In this document: piece by piece, positions 33,228 to 44,293 of the stretch
Numbering within the stretch: the stretch's first letter is position 1
Layout of the letters: each line of letters opens with the position of its first letter
Source: Podocnemis expansa
Taxonomy: Eukaryota; Chordata; Testudines; Podocnemididae
Length of the DNA: 64,000 nt
NCBI GenBank assembly: GCA_007922195.1
Contig: ML681964.1
Coordinates: 533,150-597,149 of the forward strand
Reading direction: 5' to 3'
Translations under genes and position numbers: made by a program
The notes under the pieces: model-generated
What the model was told of the DNA's origin: nothing
Database searches by the model: none
Seen by the model: only the letters and a program-made list of their open reading frames with translations

Positions 33228-34233
33228 GGCTATATATTTGGCACTTCACTGTCATTTGGCATCAGGAAAGTAGAATACAGTGAGTTTGTTTATAAGATAT
33301 CACTGCTCTTCTATTTTGCTTTTAACTACTTATTGATTACAAAGATAGCATTTTTAATGCAATAATGATCATCAGTAATGGGCTGGGGCTTGCTGCAGGA
33401 TCACCATTAAAATCTCTAAAGCACAGAGGAAGAATGTACAGGGCATACTATGGGGAAAAGGTAAGTATTTATCATGGAGAAACTAAGAAAGGAAGTAAAA
33501 AAATTTTATTTAAGAATTGGTTTTCAAAAATGAAATGAAACTTGTTGCAGAAATTTTTGCCCCTTCGAAACAAAACTAAACTTGACTCATTATCTTTCAC
33601 CCACTCTAATCCCATGGAATCTTTTACACTTCTTTTCACTCTTATTTTGCTAACAATTTGCCAACTCCTTGAAATAATAATTTCTAATCTGAAATTGTCA
33701 TTATTTCTTTGTTTTTTCCCTCCACTATTTTGTAAGGCCTCTTTAGGTACTATCATTTTTAGCAGAGCTGCTCACCATTTGTCCATGAAAGAGTCATCTG
33801 TAAAGAAATGATGCTGCTTCTCTGACAGTAGGGGAACATAATGTGCTAGTTAGACTGAGACAGGTGGCTGAATGGCTCTATGGTATTGATAATAGGCTGT
33901 AGTCTTTTAACTCTAACTAACTGTTTCAAATCCAGCCCTGATGTAATAACAGAAAGACATCCAGTCTTCCATTTCCGTAATGGGAAATTGTTTGCATCGT
34001 AACTTACAATCTTTTTGCCCAGATGTGAGTGACTGTGCAAGATGGAAGATACAACATCACTGCATCTCCCAGCCAGCTTTGCCTTACCCCCTCCTCGATC
34101 AGTGCTGACCACCTTTGGGGCTGCACTGACTTATTTAAAACCTCATCACTGGAACAATGGTTGTGAAAAGTTTGGAGCATTGTGCCCTTTTGCACCCCAG
34201 GTTCTACCTAACCTGAGCTCTTTGAGCCTGGCC
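33228..34233. other. Unannotated stretch
   Basis: No gene or transposon end was recognised. The small frames 33542-33811 (plus) and 33472-33756 (minus) overlap and have no family features. Confidence 0.4.
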
Positions 34234-34241
34234 CACTGTGA

Positions 34242-34339
34242 CAGAGCGGTAACGCTTTGTTTTGCTGCCCAGGAACGCGTCCCTTGCAATTAGCAGCACT
34301 TGGAGCCAGTGACACGAAAACTGCCTTTTAAGAGAGCTG
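34242..34339. mobile_element. Short hAT of the CAGAGCCRTAA family
   Basis: It starts CAGAGCGGTAACGC and ends TTAAGAGAGCTG. CACTGTGA is duplicated exactly at 34234-34241 and 34340-34347. At 98 bp it keeps the left half of the family ('aggaacgcgtcccttgcaatt') and a shortened right half, so it derives from an internal deletion that was itself able to move. Confidence 0.85.
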
Positions 34340-34347
34340 CACTGTGA

Positions 34348-34784
34348 CTCCTGTCTCTGTATCACTTGTGGGAATGTTAACAGTTAATGAAGAACTTCAC
34401 CACAGATCTTTGGTAATAACCATGGGAACATGTTATAAGCCCCAAACCCACTGTTTATATGGCTCAGGTTTCTTGCACAGCTAGAGAGAGAAACTTTTAC
34501 TGTAGGCCCTTAAATGGACTCTTGATTATAGATCATGCAAAGTCTGCAGCTAAAAAGTAAAACCTCTGCTTTTTTTGAAGGAAGAGATTCATTTGGACAC
34601 CGGATTCACAAATACACTTTCCTTTTATAGAGTATTATACAATGTGATGATAGAGTTTGGAGGAATTTGATGTTAAAAGAAAAACCATATGAAATAATAT
34701 AAATGTTTTCAGTTTCGTGTATTATGACTATCCTTTTGATCACAAGAAGGATCTTTCCTGGAATTCACAGATGCATTCCAGTGT
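34348..34784. other. Unannotated stretch before a CR1 3' end
   Basis: No gene or transposon end was recognised. Confidence 0.4.
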
Positions 34785-34947
34785 TTCACTACTGCACAAG
34801 AAGAGTGGTGAAGCACTGGAATGGGTTACCAAGGAAGGTGGTGAAACCTCTATCCTTAGAGTTTTTAAGGTGTGGCTTGACAAAACCCTTGTTTGGATGA
34901 TTTAGTTGGGGCTGGCCATGCTTCAAGCAGGAGGTTGAACTAGAGAT

Positions 34948-35134
34948 CAGTGATTTTCCATTTTTTTCCCTTGGGACGCAGTTGAAAAAAATCATGTATG
35001 CCTGTGACCCAATAATTACATCTTTGAGCAATGCATTACAGTCTTAGAGTGGCAGCAGCAGGGAGCACCGCAACCCAGTACCTGAGGGTCCTTGACTCAG
35101 AATTGGGTCCCAACACATGGTTTGAAAACAACTG
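34948..35134. mobile_element. Small hAT (CAGTGRTTTTCMA ends) in the CR1
   Basis: The left CAGTGATTTTCCATTTT and right GGTTTGAAAACAACTG are inverted repeats, and the insert cleanly splits the CR1. The flanks (CTAGAGAT and AATTAGGT) derive from the CR1 'aactagatga' target but are no longer a clean 8-bp match. The 187-bp body is non-coding. Confidence 0.75.
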
Positions 35135-35152
35135 AATTAGGTGACCTCATGA

Positions 35153-35939
35153 CAGAGCCATTGTGATGAAGTAAGAAAACCTCTTGGGTTACTGTGGTTC
35201 TTCTTTTCTGTTCCTGTTCTTTGGTGATGGTATTCTGGTGATGGGACACAGGGGTGTGATAACGATAGGTACCACTAGGGGGGAAGAGGCTTTAGTGTGA
35301 CCTTACCTGGACCCCCTGGGGGTGACAGGTTGTGGCTGGTTTAGACCAGGGGCAGGGCAGCTGGGGAGAGAGAGAACAAAGGGGAGAGAGAGGAAGAAGG
35401 AACATGGAGGTCGGAGGGGCAGGACCTCCGGGGCTTGTCCTGGGGGTTACTATCTGCCCTCCTAGGTGATCTGAGAGCCAACTGTCCTAGCTGCTGTGCA
35501 AAGTGGATTGCTAATAAACCCTCTGACTGCTACACGGGCTGAGTGTCACTGCTGATTGGGACGGCTGGGACCCTCGTAGGGGGAGGACCCCCCCCCAAGG
35601 GAGACCAGACAGAGCAAGGATTGGAGTCTCTGGGCCTGGATTTGGGAAGCTGGCTACAGGTAGCGTGGAGACCCTGGTGAATGGGAGAAAGCTCCACCGT
35701 AGCAGCGTCCCTGGTGGGCTGTGAACAGAGGGGATCCAAGAGGCTTTTCTGGGTTCTCCGTGACAGCCATAACACAGCATTTTGCCATCTGGGGCGCATT
35801 CTGATTGGAACACGTTCCTTCCCATTAGTGGTGCTTAAAGCTGGCGCTGTAAAGCCACCCTTTAATAGCGCGGCTATACTGAGCTGCTTTGGGCCACCCG
35901 GGGCTTTGCCCCGTCGGTCCCACCATAGTTATAGCTCTG
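35153..35939. mobile_element. hAT of the CAGAGCCATAAC family, itself hosting a solo LTR
   Basis: CCTCATGA flanks it exactly (35145-35152 and 35940-35947) inside the CR1 terminus. The ends are CAGAGCCAT and ATAGTTATAGCTCTG. After removal of the LTR (35162-35765) and one GCCAT, the element is 178 bp and aligns with 24356-24515 ('ggggcgcattctga', 'ccaccctttaatagcg'). It is non-coding. Confidence 0.93.
35162..35765 (+). mobile_element. Solo LTR inserted in a hAT
   Basis: The 604-bp block begins TGTGATGAAG and ends CCGTGACA, the TG...CA form of retroviral-type LTRs, and GCCAT is duplicated exactly at 35157-35161 and 35766-35770. An AATAAA signal lies near 35512. No internal coding region remains, which is the outcome of recombination between two LTRs. 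The plus orientation is inferred from the polyadenylation signal. The element family was not identified. Confidence 0.85.
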
Positions 35940-35983
35940 CCTCATGAGGTCCCTTCCAACCCTAATAGTCTGTGATTCATAAA

Positions 35984-38747
35984 ATGCCAGCCATGGGTAG
36001 CAATTTTATTGTCAGCTGCCCATTTATTTCACTTCAATTTTACTAATATTTAGATTTTTACAGTTAGGGAGGCTAACGCCCTTCTATAGGTTTTAAAGAG
36101 TTCTATGGGACTGGTATACACTATAGGTGTGAGATTTTTCAAAGCACCTAAGAGAGTTAAAGGCAGAAGGCCCAGGGGAATTTTACCATTTCTGAACAGG
36201 TGGCATCAGAATTTAATCACCCTTAGTTCAACAATGTTCAAAGTGTCCAGCATGTATTGCACTGCCTGCTACGCTGTTACACACTTGATCATTCAACAAA
36301 ATTGTGCCAAGATTGAGTACCTTCAGCCCAGCCCAGGCCAGCCTCCAAGCAGATTTATGAGGTCAGATGGGTTGTGACAGAACTGCCTGACTGGCTGGCC
36401 CACCTGATTTATTAAAAGGAACCAGCAGGCCAGCCTTTAAGCTCCAGTTCTGCTTTCTCCTGACTTGGGCTGTGACCCTTGGCTCTGGTTTCTGACTCCT
36501 GCTTAGGCAATTAGGTGTGATGGCCCATTGCCTGGTAATGACAGATTGCACACAAGAGTGCTGGGCCAGGGTAAAACGTCATAGGGGAGAACAGGCCACA
36601 GTGGTAAATGTAGATCCATTATTTTGTTCCAAGCCTGTTGGATGTTTCAGGCCCTGCAAGGAGATTCAGCTCCTGTCTCCATGTCATGAATTTGCCTTTT
36701 CTCCAGTGTTCTTCTTCTTCTTTTTTTAAATTGGAAAGAAAGTAGAAATTTCATACCTGACTTGGTTTCCAGGTAAAAACATTCTCAGTCCTGAATCAAG
36801 ATGTGGGTCTCTTGTGCTCTAAAACTGCTTGTGTTTAGTGCCTTCTACTTCCACTGAGGTCAGATGAGGCTGCACAGCTGTATCTTAGGATATAATGTGG
36901 AGAAAAGGGGATTTGGTTCCACAGATAACGTAGAACTGAGTGGACCATTGGCCTCAATCTTTATTAATGGAGATGGTCTTCAGGAAGAAAGAACTTAGCT
37001 CAACTTTCAGATCCCAGATTAAGTTTGCAGAGTTGGCTGTTGAAGGGTGGGAATCTCTTCACTTGCGAGCAGGTGCTTATTTGTAGTGGAAACTGAGAGA
37101 TAAACATGAAATGCCGTACAACATTTTTATAGTCACTCTTTTACAATGGAATTGCCTTTTAAGAAAGGAGCTGCTATAGGACCTTTAACAGCTTTCTTGT
37201 TGTAAGGGTCCCTAAACCTCCCAGCAATCATTAGACACTTCAAAAAAAAAGTAGAAGAGGAAGCTTGAATATTTCCCTTTTTCCCACCTGTCACTGTTTA
37301 AGTCTTAAGAAAAGCTGAGTGCTGGCAAGTACAGCTGCATGTCAGCATTTTAACACATTGCTTGTCACTAATGCAGCTACTCATCCATGGAATGGATATA
37401 TTCAGTGTTGATAAGAGTTTAAAATATGGTGCTGCTGCTGAGTTTATTATTGTAAATTTAATACAACTGTAGCACAATTACAAAAATATATGTATGTTTG
37501 GGCCTCATCCTGTGAGGTGCTGAGTGCCCCTCAGATTCTATTAAGGTCTATCAGATTTGAGAGCACTCAGTATTTTGCAATACAAGACCCTTGGTTTTGC
37601 TATATATTCTTTGTATGAATATTATTAACGCTTCTTGACACAGAAGTGATAGACCAAATCTCAGGCCCTGTTGCAAATCAAGGGGAAAATTACCTTTGCA
37701 GTGGCAAATTGTATGACATTCAATGCCAAATAAGCTGGGAAAAATTCACATCCAACCATTCATACATTCAGATTACGCCATTATAACTTGCACTGTAGCA
37801 AACCCCATAGTTCAAATTTCCTTATTGCCTCCTGTTTTCTTATGTTAATTACTTACTTAAAATTCACCTTTTGGGTTAAAACTTTCCACGATTGTAGCTA
37901 CTTACTGCCAAGTGAACTGGTGTTAGGGTAAACCTGTTATTATGAATAGAAATTGTGAACAGAACAAAGTAAGCAACCTTCTGCTGCTCTACATAACTAC
38001 AGCTTATGATGTCCCTATCCTGGGCTTCTTGGTTTCTGTCCCCAGCAGGCAGTACATCATAGGAACCAAAGACTCTTAAAGTGGATAGGAGGTGTGGCAC
38101 ATCTACCTTGAGCAGAATGCGTAGTCTCAGCCTAAAGGTGAATTTGTTTGGAAAAGCAAGTTTGAATCAAATGTGTTCTGTTACTTTAGTTAAACTAGCA
38201 GGGGGGAGAAAACAATTTTTTCCCAGTTCAAGAGTATGTGTAAGACCTAAACCATTCCCTTCCAAACGAACAAAAATGCACACAACTGAAAAAATTGGTG
38301 AATCTTCAAAATCAGGTTTTTAAAGAGATCTCTGTCCTTCTGTGATGGTTCTCCAGGACACCTAGAGTTGTGAGACACATCATTAGAGTGCCATGGGTCA
38401 GCTTCCCAACCTCACCAGTCACTAGTAATACCAACACTTCCCACTAGGCCCCTCAGGTCCACTGTCACCTTCCAGATTAGCAGATGCCAGCCTCCCAAGA
38501 ATCTCCCTGGAACATGCAGCCTTAGTGCACTGAACACTAGCAATATTCACCAGTTCACTTCCAAAGGAACAGCACAACCCACCTTACCAATTCAACCTCA
38601 GATCACCACTCCACTTAACTCAGTGCTTAGATTTGTTTGTGATGAAATCAGATATAAGTTTGTTTAACAAAGCTTAGAGATTCAAGTAGTAGCAATTAGA
38701 AAGAATGGAAGCAAATGATTATTTACAAAGTAAAATCATAAAATGTC
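35984..38747. other. Unannotated AT-rich stretch
   Basis: No gene was recognised. The segment at about 37500-37590 ('gggcctcatcctgtgaggtgctgagtgcc' type, here broken up) resembles an old reptile interspersed repeat with inverted halves. The remainder has no recognisable repeat ends. Short frames have no family resemblance. Confidence 0.4.
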
Positions 38748-38755
38748 TCCTAGAG

Positions 38756-38931
38756 CAGTGTTTCCCAACCAGTGTGCCACAAAATTTTTTGAAAAACTAC
38801 TCAAAGAGCTCTGCATTGGTTCATTGTCTCATGAATACTCATGAGTTCATTTAGAAACTATATGGTGGTGTGCCTCAAATTAATTAAAGGTATCAAGTTG
38901 TGCCACGGCAAGAAAGTATTGGGAACCACTG
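38756..38931. mobile_element. Non-autonomous hAT (CAGTGTTTCCCAACC ends)
   Basis: CAGTGTTTCCCAACC at the left faces TTGGGAACCACTG at the right. TCCTAGAG is duplicated exactly at 38748-38755 and 38932-38939. The 176-bp AT-rich body is non-coding. Confidence 0.93.
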
Positions 38932-38939
38932 TCCTAGAG

Positions 38940-41900
38940 TGTAGACTTAATTAACAAGATAAATGTCAAAGGTAGCATTGCTCATCCAAAAGCCTTGCAG
39001 CACTCTGTGGCCAGGTGAGTTATGATACTTGTTTCAAGAGACATCTGTGTTGTCAGTTTGCATCCTAAGTAAAGGATTCAGTGGGTCTCTGCACTCTGGG
39101 GTGTACCAGAACAATCATTTTGTCTTTTTTCATAAGCAGCCCTCTCCCACCTGCTGTTTTCATCTTGTAGATTTTCTCCCTTCTAGAATTTGTAATCTCT
39201 CAACTCACACCTGGCTCAATATCCAAATACGTGTAAGTGTGAGGCATAATACACAAATAGACAGAAGGGGAGACAGATGTCAGTTACCTCTTGGAAGTGC
39301 CTTTCAGGCAGGAGGGTACATCACTCCTGGTGACTGACCTACATCAACTCCAAGACCTCATGAGCATAATTTTCAGTGTAGATCTATAGCTTCTTAAACA
39401 TTATTTGTGCTTACAATGATTATGGTGACCGCTGAGCAACCAATGATTATGGTGACCAGCCCCTCAGTAGAGATCACACCTTCCATGCTTCAGTGAACTA
39501 TTATTGAGATACTCAACCCAGATGATTCCTGTAGGACTCTATGTACCCCCAGTGCCTTCTGCCAGTTGTCACCAAATGGTCCCTGGGTCACCCCTTCCTC
39601 TTTTTTGGAGTCAGGTGGGTGAGGAGTGCAATTTGTGTCTTTTATAATTTTGCCCACACTTTATGAGGCCACACAGTTACAGGCAAAAGTCCTCTTTGCA
39701 CAGGCAGATGGAGTACTTGACTGCCCACATGGTAGGATTTGCTTTTGGAATCAATTAATTGTGCTTGTAGTTGTTTGCACTATTTGCCTATGCAAATGAT
39801 GCCCACAGAAACAGAGGTTGTCTTTTGACAGTCTGTCTAAAACTGTGCATTTCTATTGTGTTTACATAGACTTCAATAAGGAATGGCTTCTCAGAAAGTT
39901 TTTAAAGAAGATTTTAAAATAAGGAACTTACAATAATTAAAAACTGCTTTGTTATGCTAACTGAAAATATTCTATATGGCTTTTAGTTAGTTTTTTGTTG
40001 GTGTCACCTGTTCCATAGCCCTCTATTTGTAGTTCAGTTGTGTGGTTATAGACTGATCCAGCTTAGGATCCATGGAGTTGCACAAAACACCAGTGCCAAC
40101 CCACAATGGCACAATACCGTATGACCCCACTTCCTTTTAATGTCCCTCATTAAAAATACACACACACAAAAGGCAATTCAAATACAAATCCATACAGTTA
40201 TAAAGTATTTTTGGTAGCTGGTTAAGTTATGAAAGGTGGAAACTGAGATAGACTCTGTGGAATGGGGCTAAATTAACATTGCCAATAGAAGCTAACTTTT
40301 GCATTTCCTGTGGAGGGGGAAGGGTTAAGTCTAATTTGCAAATTTAACATTATAAATTATTGCAGGTTTTGTATCTAATTTATTTTGATCATCATCATTC
40401 TTTAAAGTCACACTGTCAAGGGGAGCAGGCCAGAAATGTGACTAACCTGTTGGGTTTCTGCTCCTATATATGATGATGTATTCCATTCTTCTGCAGCTGT
40501 GACTGTCAGTTCACTGTGGGCCTAGTTCTGATTTCACACACCCATTCTATACTGTTGTAATTGCATTGACTTCAGTGGGATTACTCTTAATTCACATTAG
40601 TATAGATAAGAGCAGAATCAGAATATGGCCCAGAAAAAGAAGAATCATGTACTCCACATACTTTTTTAGGTTAACTAAATCAGAACTTTGTCTACCTTCT
40701 AATAGTCTTGTAGGAAATAGTCTCTCAATTCCATGTATCAGCATTTCTCGGGATCTGGATTAAGAGCAATTAAACTCCCCCAGAGAATACAAAAGCACAA
40801 ACAGCCCTGAGATCTCAGGCAACCTACTCCCTCCTCTGATTCTATTTTAAAATAATGTATATGAATAGAATTGCTTCTGAAAGTTCACAGGTAAGCAAAT
40901 ATGCTCTATAGTTTGTCTGTGAACCACAGCAAAAGATCAGAGCCAGAAAGGACGACAGAGGAGGAAAAGAAGAGTCGTAGGTTGTTAAGGAAAGGTGGGG
41001 AGCAAAACAGATGAAATTGATGAAGTAGAAAGCTATATTATTCACTTCAAGGCTCCATTTAGTTTCCTTTGCCCTGGTAGTTTCAGTAGAGTGAAATTCT
41101 TTCTGGAATCAATACTGGTATCATTTCACAAAATTACAGTGGTTTGAACAGAAAACTAGTAATAAATCAACTTCATGCACAGACAGTCTGAGGAAACACT
41201 TTTGCTTTGAGGATTTTGGTGCTTCAGAATTGGTTAAGGAGAAAAATGTCAGTCCAGGAATCCTTAGTTGATATTCCATACAGAAATACATATGGTTATT
41301 GTGTATTGAGAAAATATGTACATCACACATATTGATTTGAAAAAGAGAGACTATCAGGTATTATTAGGACTAAACCTGCAGCATTTGAGCATGTTTAATT
41401 TCAGTGAAATTCAACCATTCTGGAAGTTAGGATATGTTTCCTGTGTCTCATTCCACTTCTCTACCCACCCTTCCAAATGAGGCCAAACGGATGTCCTAGT
41501 TGTTTCTTTCTTCATAGTTTTACCATAGTTCCCATAGATTGAGAAATTTCTGCAGCACACAGCTTTTAGCTTAGAGATTTAGGGTCTGATTCAGTTCTTA
41601 GTGAAGTCAATTGATGGGAGTCTTTCAGTGGGAGTCGGTTCAAGCTCTTAGCTTCTAGGGAAAGGGACAGAAGAGAGGAGATAGTACTGGTTCCCTTGCT
41701 CTGGGACCACCTCTTTGAGGATTCTGCTAACAAAAATGTGAATGCCACATATGTTATGAATGTTTCAGAGCTCAACCCACTTCTCTTTTCCCAAACATCT
41801 CTGAGATTAACAATTTTCTGGTAGACTAGATCCTCTGTCTACCAACTAAGTAGTAACAGGAGAAGAGAAATGACCTCTTCACATATCTTAAGTATTCTGT

Positions 41901-43374
41901 GTGTATAATCTAGGGCCAGGTTCTCTTTTGTGACCATGCTTCAAAAGAAAGGGAGTCTGTAGCTCTTTGATTAAGAGGGTTGGTCTATCCCTGCACCAGT
42001 TCTGATGCAAATCACACCACTGGTATATGGAGCCCCAAAGTACCTTACCTCTGTAGAGTATTAGTGTAATAAATGTATTCCTACTACTGTGTCCTTTCCT
42101 GCCTGTGATGCTCCATAACCATGGAGGAATTTAAGACCAATTACTGCCAGCACTTGTTCCATTCCCCACCTCCCCAACATGCATGGAGTGAAGGGGCTAA
42201 ATCACACCTGAGAATCCAGCCCGTACAGCAGTACTAGTTGAAGATGGTTGCTTGGGAAACAGAGATAATTGACTTCGCTTATGAAAACATCAGTGTGTTT
42301 ATCCTAAGCTCCAGGCATTAGACCAAAGTAACACCAGTGTGGTCTGAGAGGAGCTCAGTGACTCTTGTGCTATGGATTGGAAGCATGAGAATTAGTGATG
42401 TTTGTAACTGTATTTCCTTTCCTTTTCCAGGTACATTCATTTAAAAACAATAAATGTTGCCATTTATAGTGTTAATTTTATGTTTTCTAGATTTGAAGTT
42501 CTCTCTCTCGCCAAATGTTCAGCGTGTTTTATTTAAAAGACTAAACACGAGAAAAGATTTGGTTTAAACAAACTCACTTAGCGGTGAAAAGAGAGCAGAG
42601 AGCGGAAAGAAGGCTCTTGCTTTACAGGCTACTGATGAAGCTACTGTATCAGTCCAAGAGACACTTTCACTTGAATTTGAGAAGTTCCAAAGGGGTACAT
42701 GTCTTAATCTAGTTCAGCAAAACAAACAAGGAGTCCTGAGGCACTTTTACATTCAGAGAACTTCCAAAAAATGCTGTGGAGCTCTCCTGGGGTATGTCTG
42801 TACTGCATTTTGACACCCATGGGCCATGGCTGGCCTGTGCCATATGAGTTGGACTCATGGGAGTTGGGCCAACAGATTGTTTAATTGCTCTGTAGACATT
42901 TTCAGGGCTTCAGCCTGAGTTCTGGGAAACTCCCACCTTGCAGGGTCCTTCATCCCAGCCTCCAGCCTGAAACCAAACATCTACTCTGCAATTAAACAAC
43001 TTTTAACTCCAGCCCTGAAAGCCTGAATCTCTGACATGGGGCAGCTGTGGATTTTTACTTGCAGTGTAGTCACACGTTCAGAGCTCTGATTTCATCAGAC
43101 ATAGAGTAACAAAGTTTTTAGAGCCATATACTGTGAGGTCCTGAACACACACAGCTCTCACTGACTTTGGCCTCACAATGAGAATTCGTTACCTTGCAAA
43201 ATCAGACCAGTAGGGCCTAATCCAGATCAGAGTTAAATCAATGGCAAAACTTCCATAGATTCCAGTGGTAGAGTGGATGGGCTTTAAGTCTCAATCCTTG
43301 TTGGTTACTTTTCCACAATCTTTTCCTCCTTGCATTCAGAGTTGGATCCAAATGGTGTTGATGAGTAGGGGCGC
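38940..43374. other. Long unannotated stretch
   Basis: No gene was recognised in 4.4 kb. Small features are a partial tandem duplication of 'caatgattatggtgacc' at about 39416-39459 and a possible old SINE-like repeat at about 40510-40630 ('cattgacttcagtgggatta', ending 'gaatatggccca'). There are also similar old-repeat text near 43120-43270 and a 60-bp PLE tail fragment at 42688. This is the best place in the window to look for conserved non-coding elements, which cannot be judged from one sequence. Confidence 0.4.
42688..42750 (-). repeat. PLE tail fragment
   Basis: 'gttccaaaggggtacatgtc' followed by 'caaacaaggagtcctgaggc' is the outermost 60 bases of the PLE tail in minus orientation. It is cut off after 'cacttttac', so it is a very short truncated insertion. 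Confidence 0.7.
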
Positions 43375-43512
43375 CTGAAACACTGAAAACAGAGGTAGCT
43401 ATGCTTTACATGACTGGGGTGAAGCTTAAAAAAAATGCTCCAGGCATAGCCCAACAACTAATTGAATACTTTGCCCCAGTTTTTAATAAGGGTAATGAGG
43501 AATTTAGCAGTA

Positions 43513-43880
43513 CAGCTAGTCCTCACTTAGTGACCTACTCGTTTAGTGACCCCTCAGAGTTATGACCGGCTCTCTGATGAGTTGGTATTATGGCGATGTA
43601 CGAGAACTCGCATCAACTCTCTCAGATTACCTATATTTACAGTACACTATGCAAACTAAGTTCAGTACATTAGAGCTTAAAACATTTAAAATATATATGA
43701 AAAATGTTATAAATGATACAAAGGTGACATTAAAACTATCTACCGATGGTTGAAAAACCCACTACCAGTAAAGTACATTATGCCTGAAATACCAGTAAGG
43801 GCTGCTCCTCGTTTAGTGACCAATTCGTTTATCAACCGGGTTTCAGGAACGGAACCCGGTCACTAAGTGAGGACTACCTG
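43513..43880. mobile_element. Tigger/pogo-like MITE in the CR1
   Basis: The ends CAGCTAGTCCTCACTTAGTG and the complement of CAGGTAGTCCTCACTTAGTG differ at one base. TA flanks both sides (43511-43512 and 43881-43882). The 368-bp interior is AT-rich with a second inner pair of 'tcgtttagtgacc' words. No transposase is present. Confidence 0.88.
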
Positions 43881-43908
43881 TAGTGGTATATTGGCTAATG
43901 GAAATGAG

Positions 43909-44105
43909 GTTCTTCTTCGAGCAGCTGCTGACATGCATTCCCCTTAGGTGTGCATGCGCCGATGTGCCTAGCTGCCGGAAAGCTTTTGCCCTTAGTTTGA
44001 CCTCCCAGGGGCAGCAGCGGCACCCCCTAGTGTGGCCAGCAACTGCCCGTTCCTAGCCGCTGCTGCTCCGCCTCTCCCCTCAGTTCCTTCTTTCCGCTGT
44101 TGGTG
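43909..44105. repeat. DIRS-B left terminal repeat
   Basis: From 'gttcttcttcgagcagctgc' to 'cagttccttctttccgctg'. It aligns at roughly 90% with the reverse complement of 49499-49690 ('cctagctgccggaaagcttt', 'ctgacctcccaggggcagca'). The outermost 16-bp semi-palindrome present at the right end is absent here, as expected if the two DIRS ends differ. Confidence 0.88.
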
Positions 44106-44293
44106 TTGGTTGCCGGTTTGCTGTGCTCCATGTGCTTGCCTTGTCTGCTTGTCCGTGTTTTGCCCTGCATTATTAGTAGTAGTTAGTTAGTATTTAGTAG
44201 CTTTAGTTAGTTAGCAAAGAAAAGACAGAAAACTTAAAAACAAAACTTTTCAAAAAAAAACCCAAAAACCAAGGAGAGAATGAGGATCAGGGA

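Larger units (their letters stand above)
34785..35983 (+). mobile_element. CR1 LINE 3' end, split by two hAT insertions
   Basis: The segment at about 34785-34947 is CR1 3' sequence ('gaatgggttaccaaggaagg', 'ggtgtggcttgacaaaa'). It continues at 35135-35152 ('aattaggtgacctcatga') and 35948-35983 ('ggtcccttccaaccctaat', 'ctgtgattc'), the classic CR1 terminus. Removing the two insertions restores one continuous CR1 end. Only about 200 bp of CR1 is present, a typical 5' truncation. Confidence 0.88.

Noticed and set aside
42450..42650. Possible conserved non-coding element
   Set aside because: The AT-rich sequence has no repeat features, but conservation cannot be judged from a single sequence.
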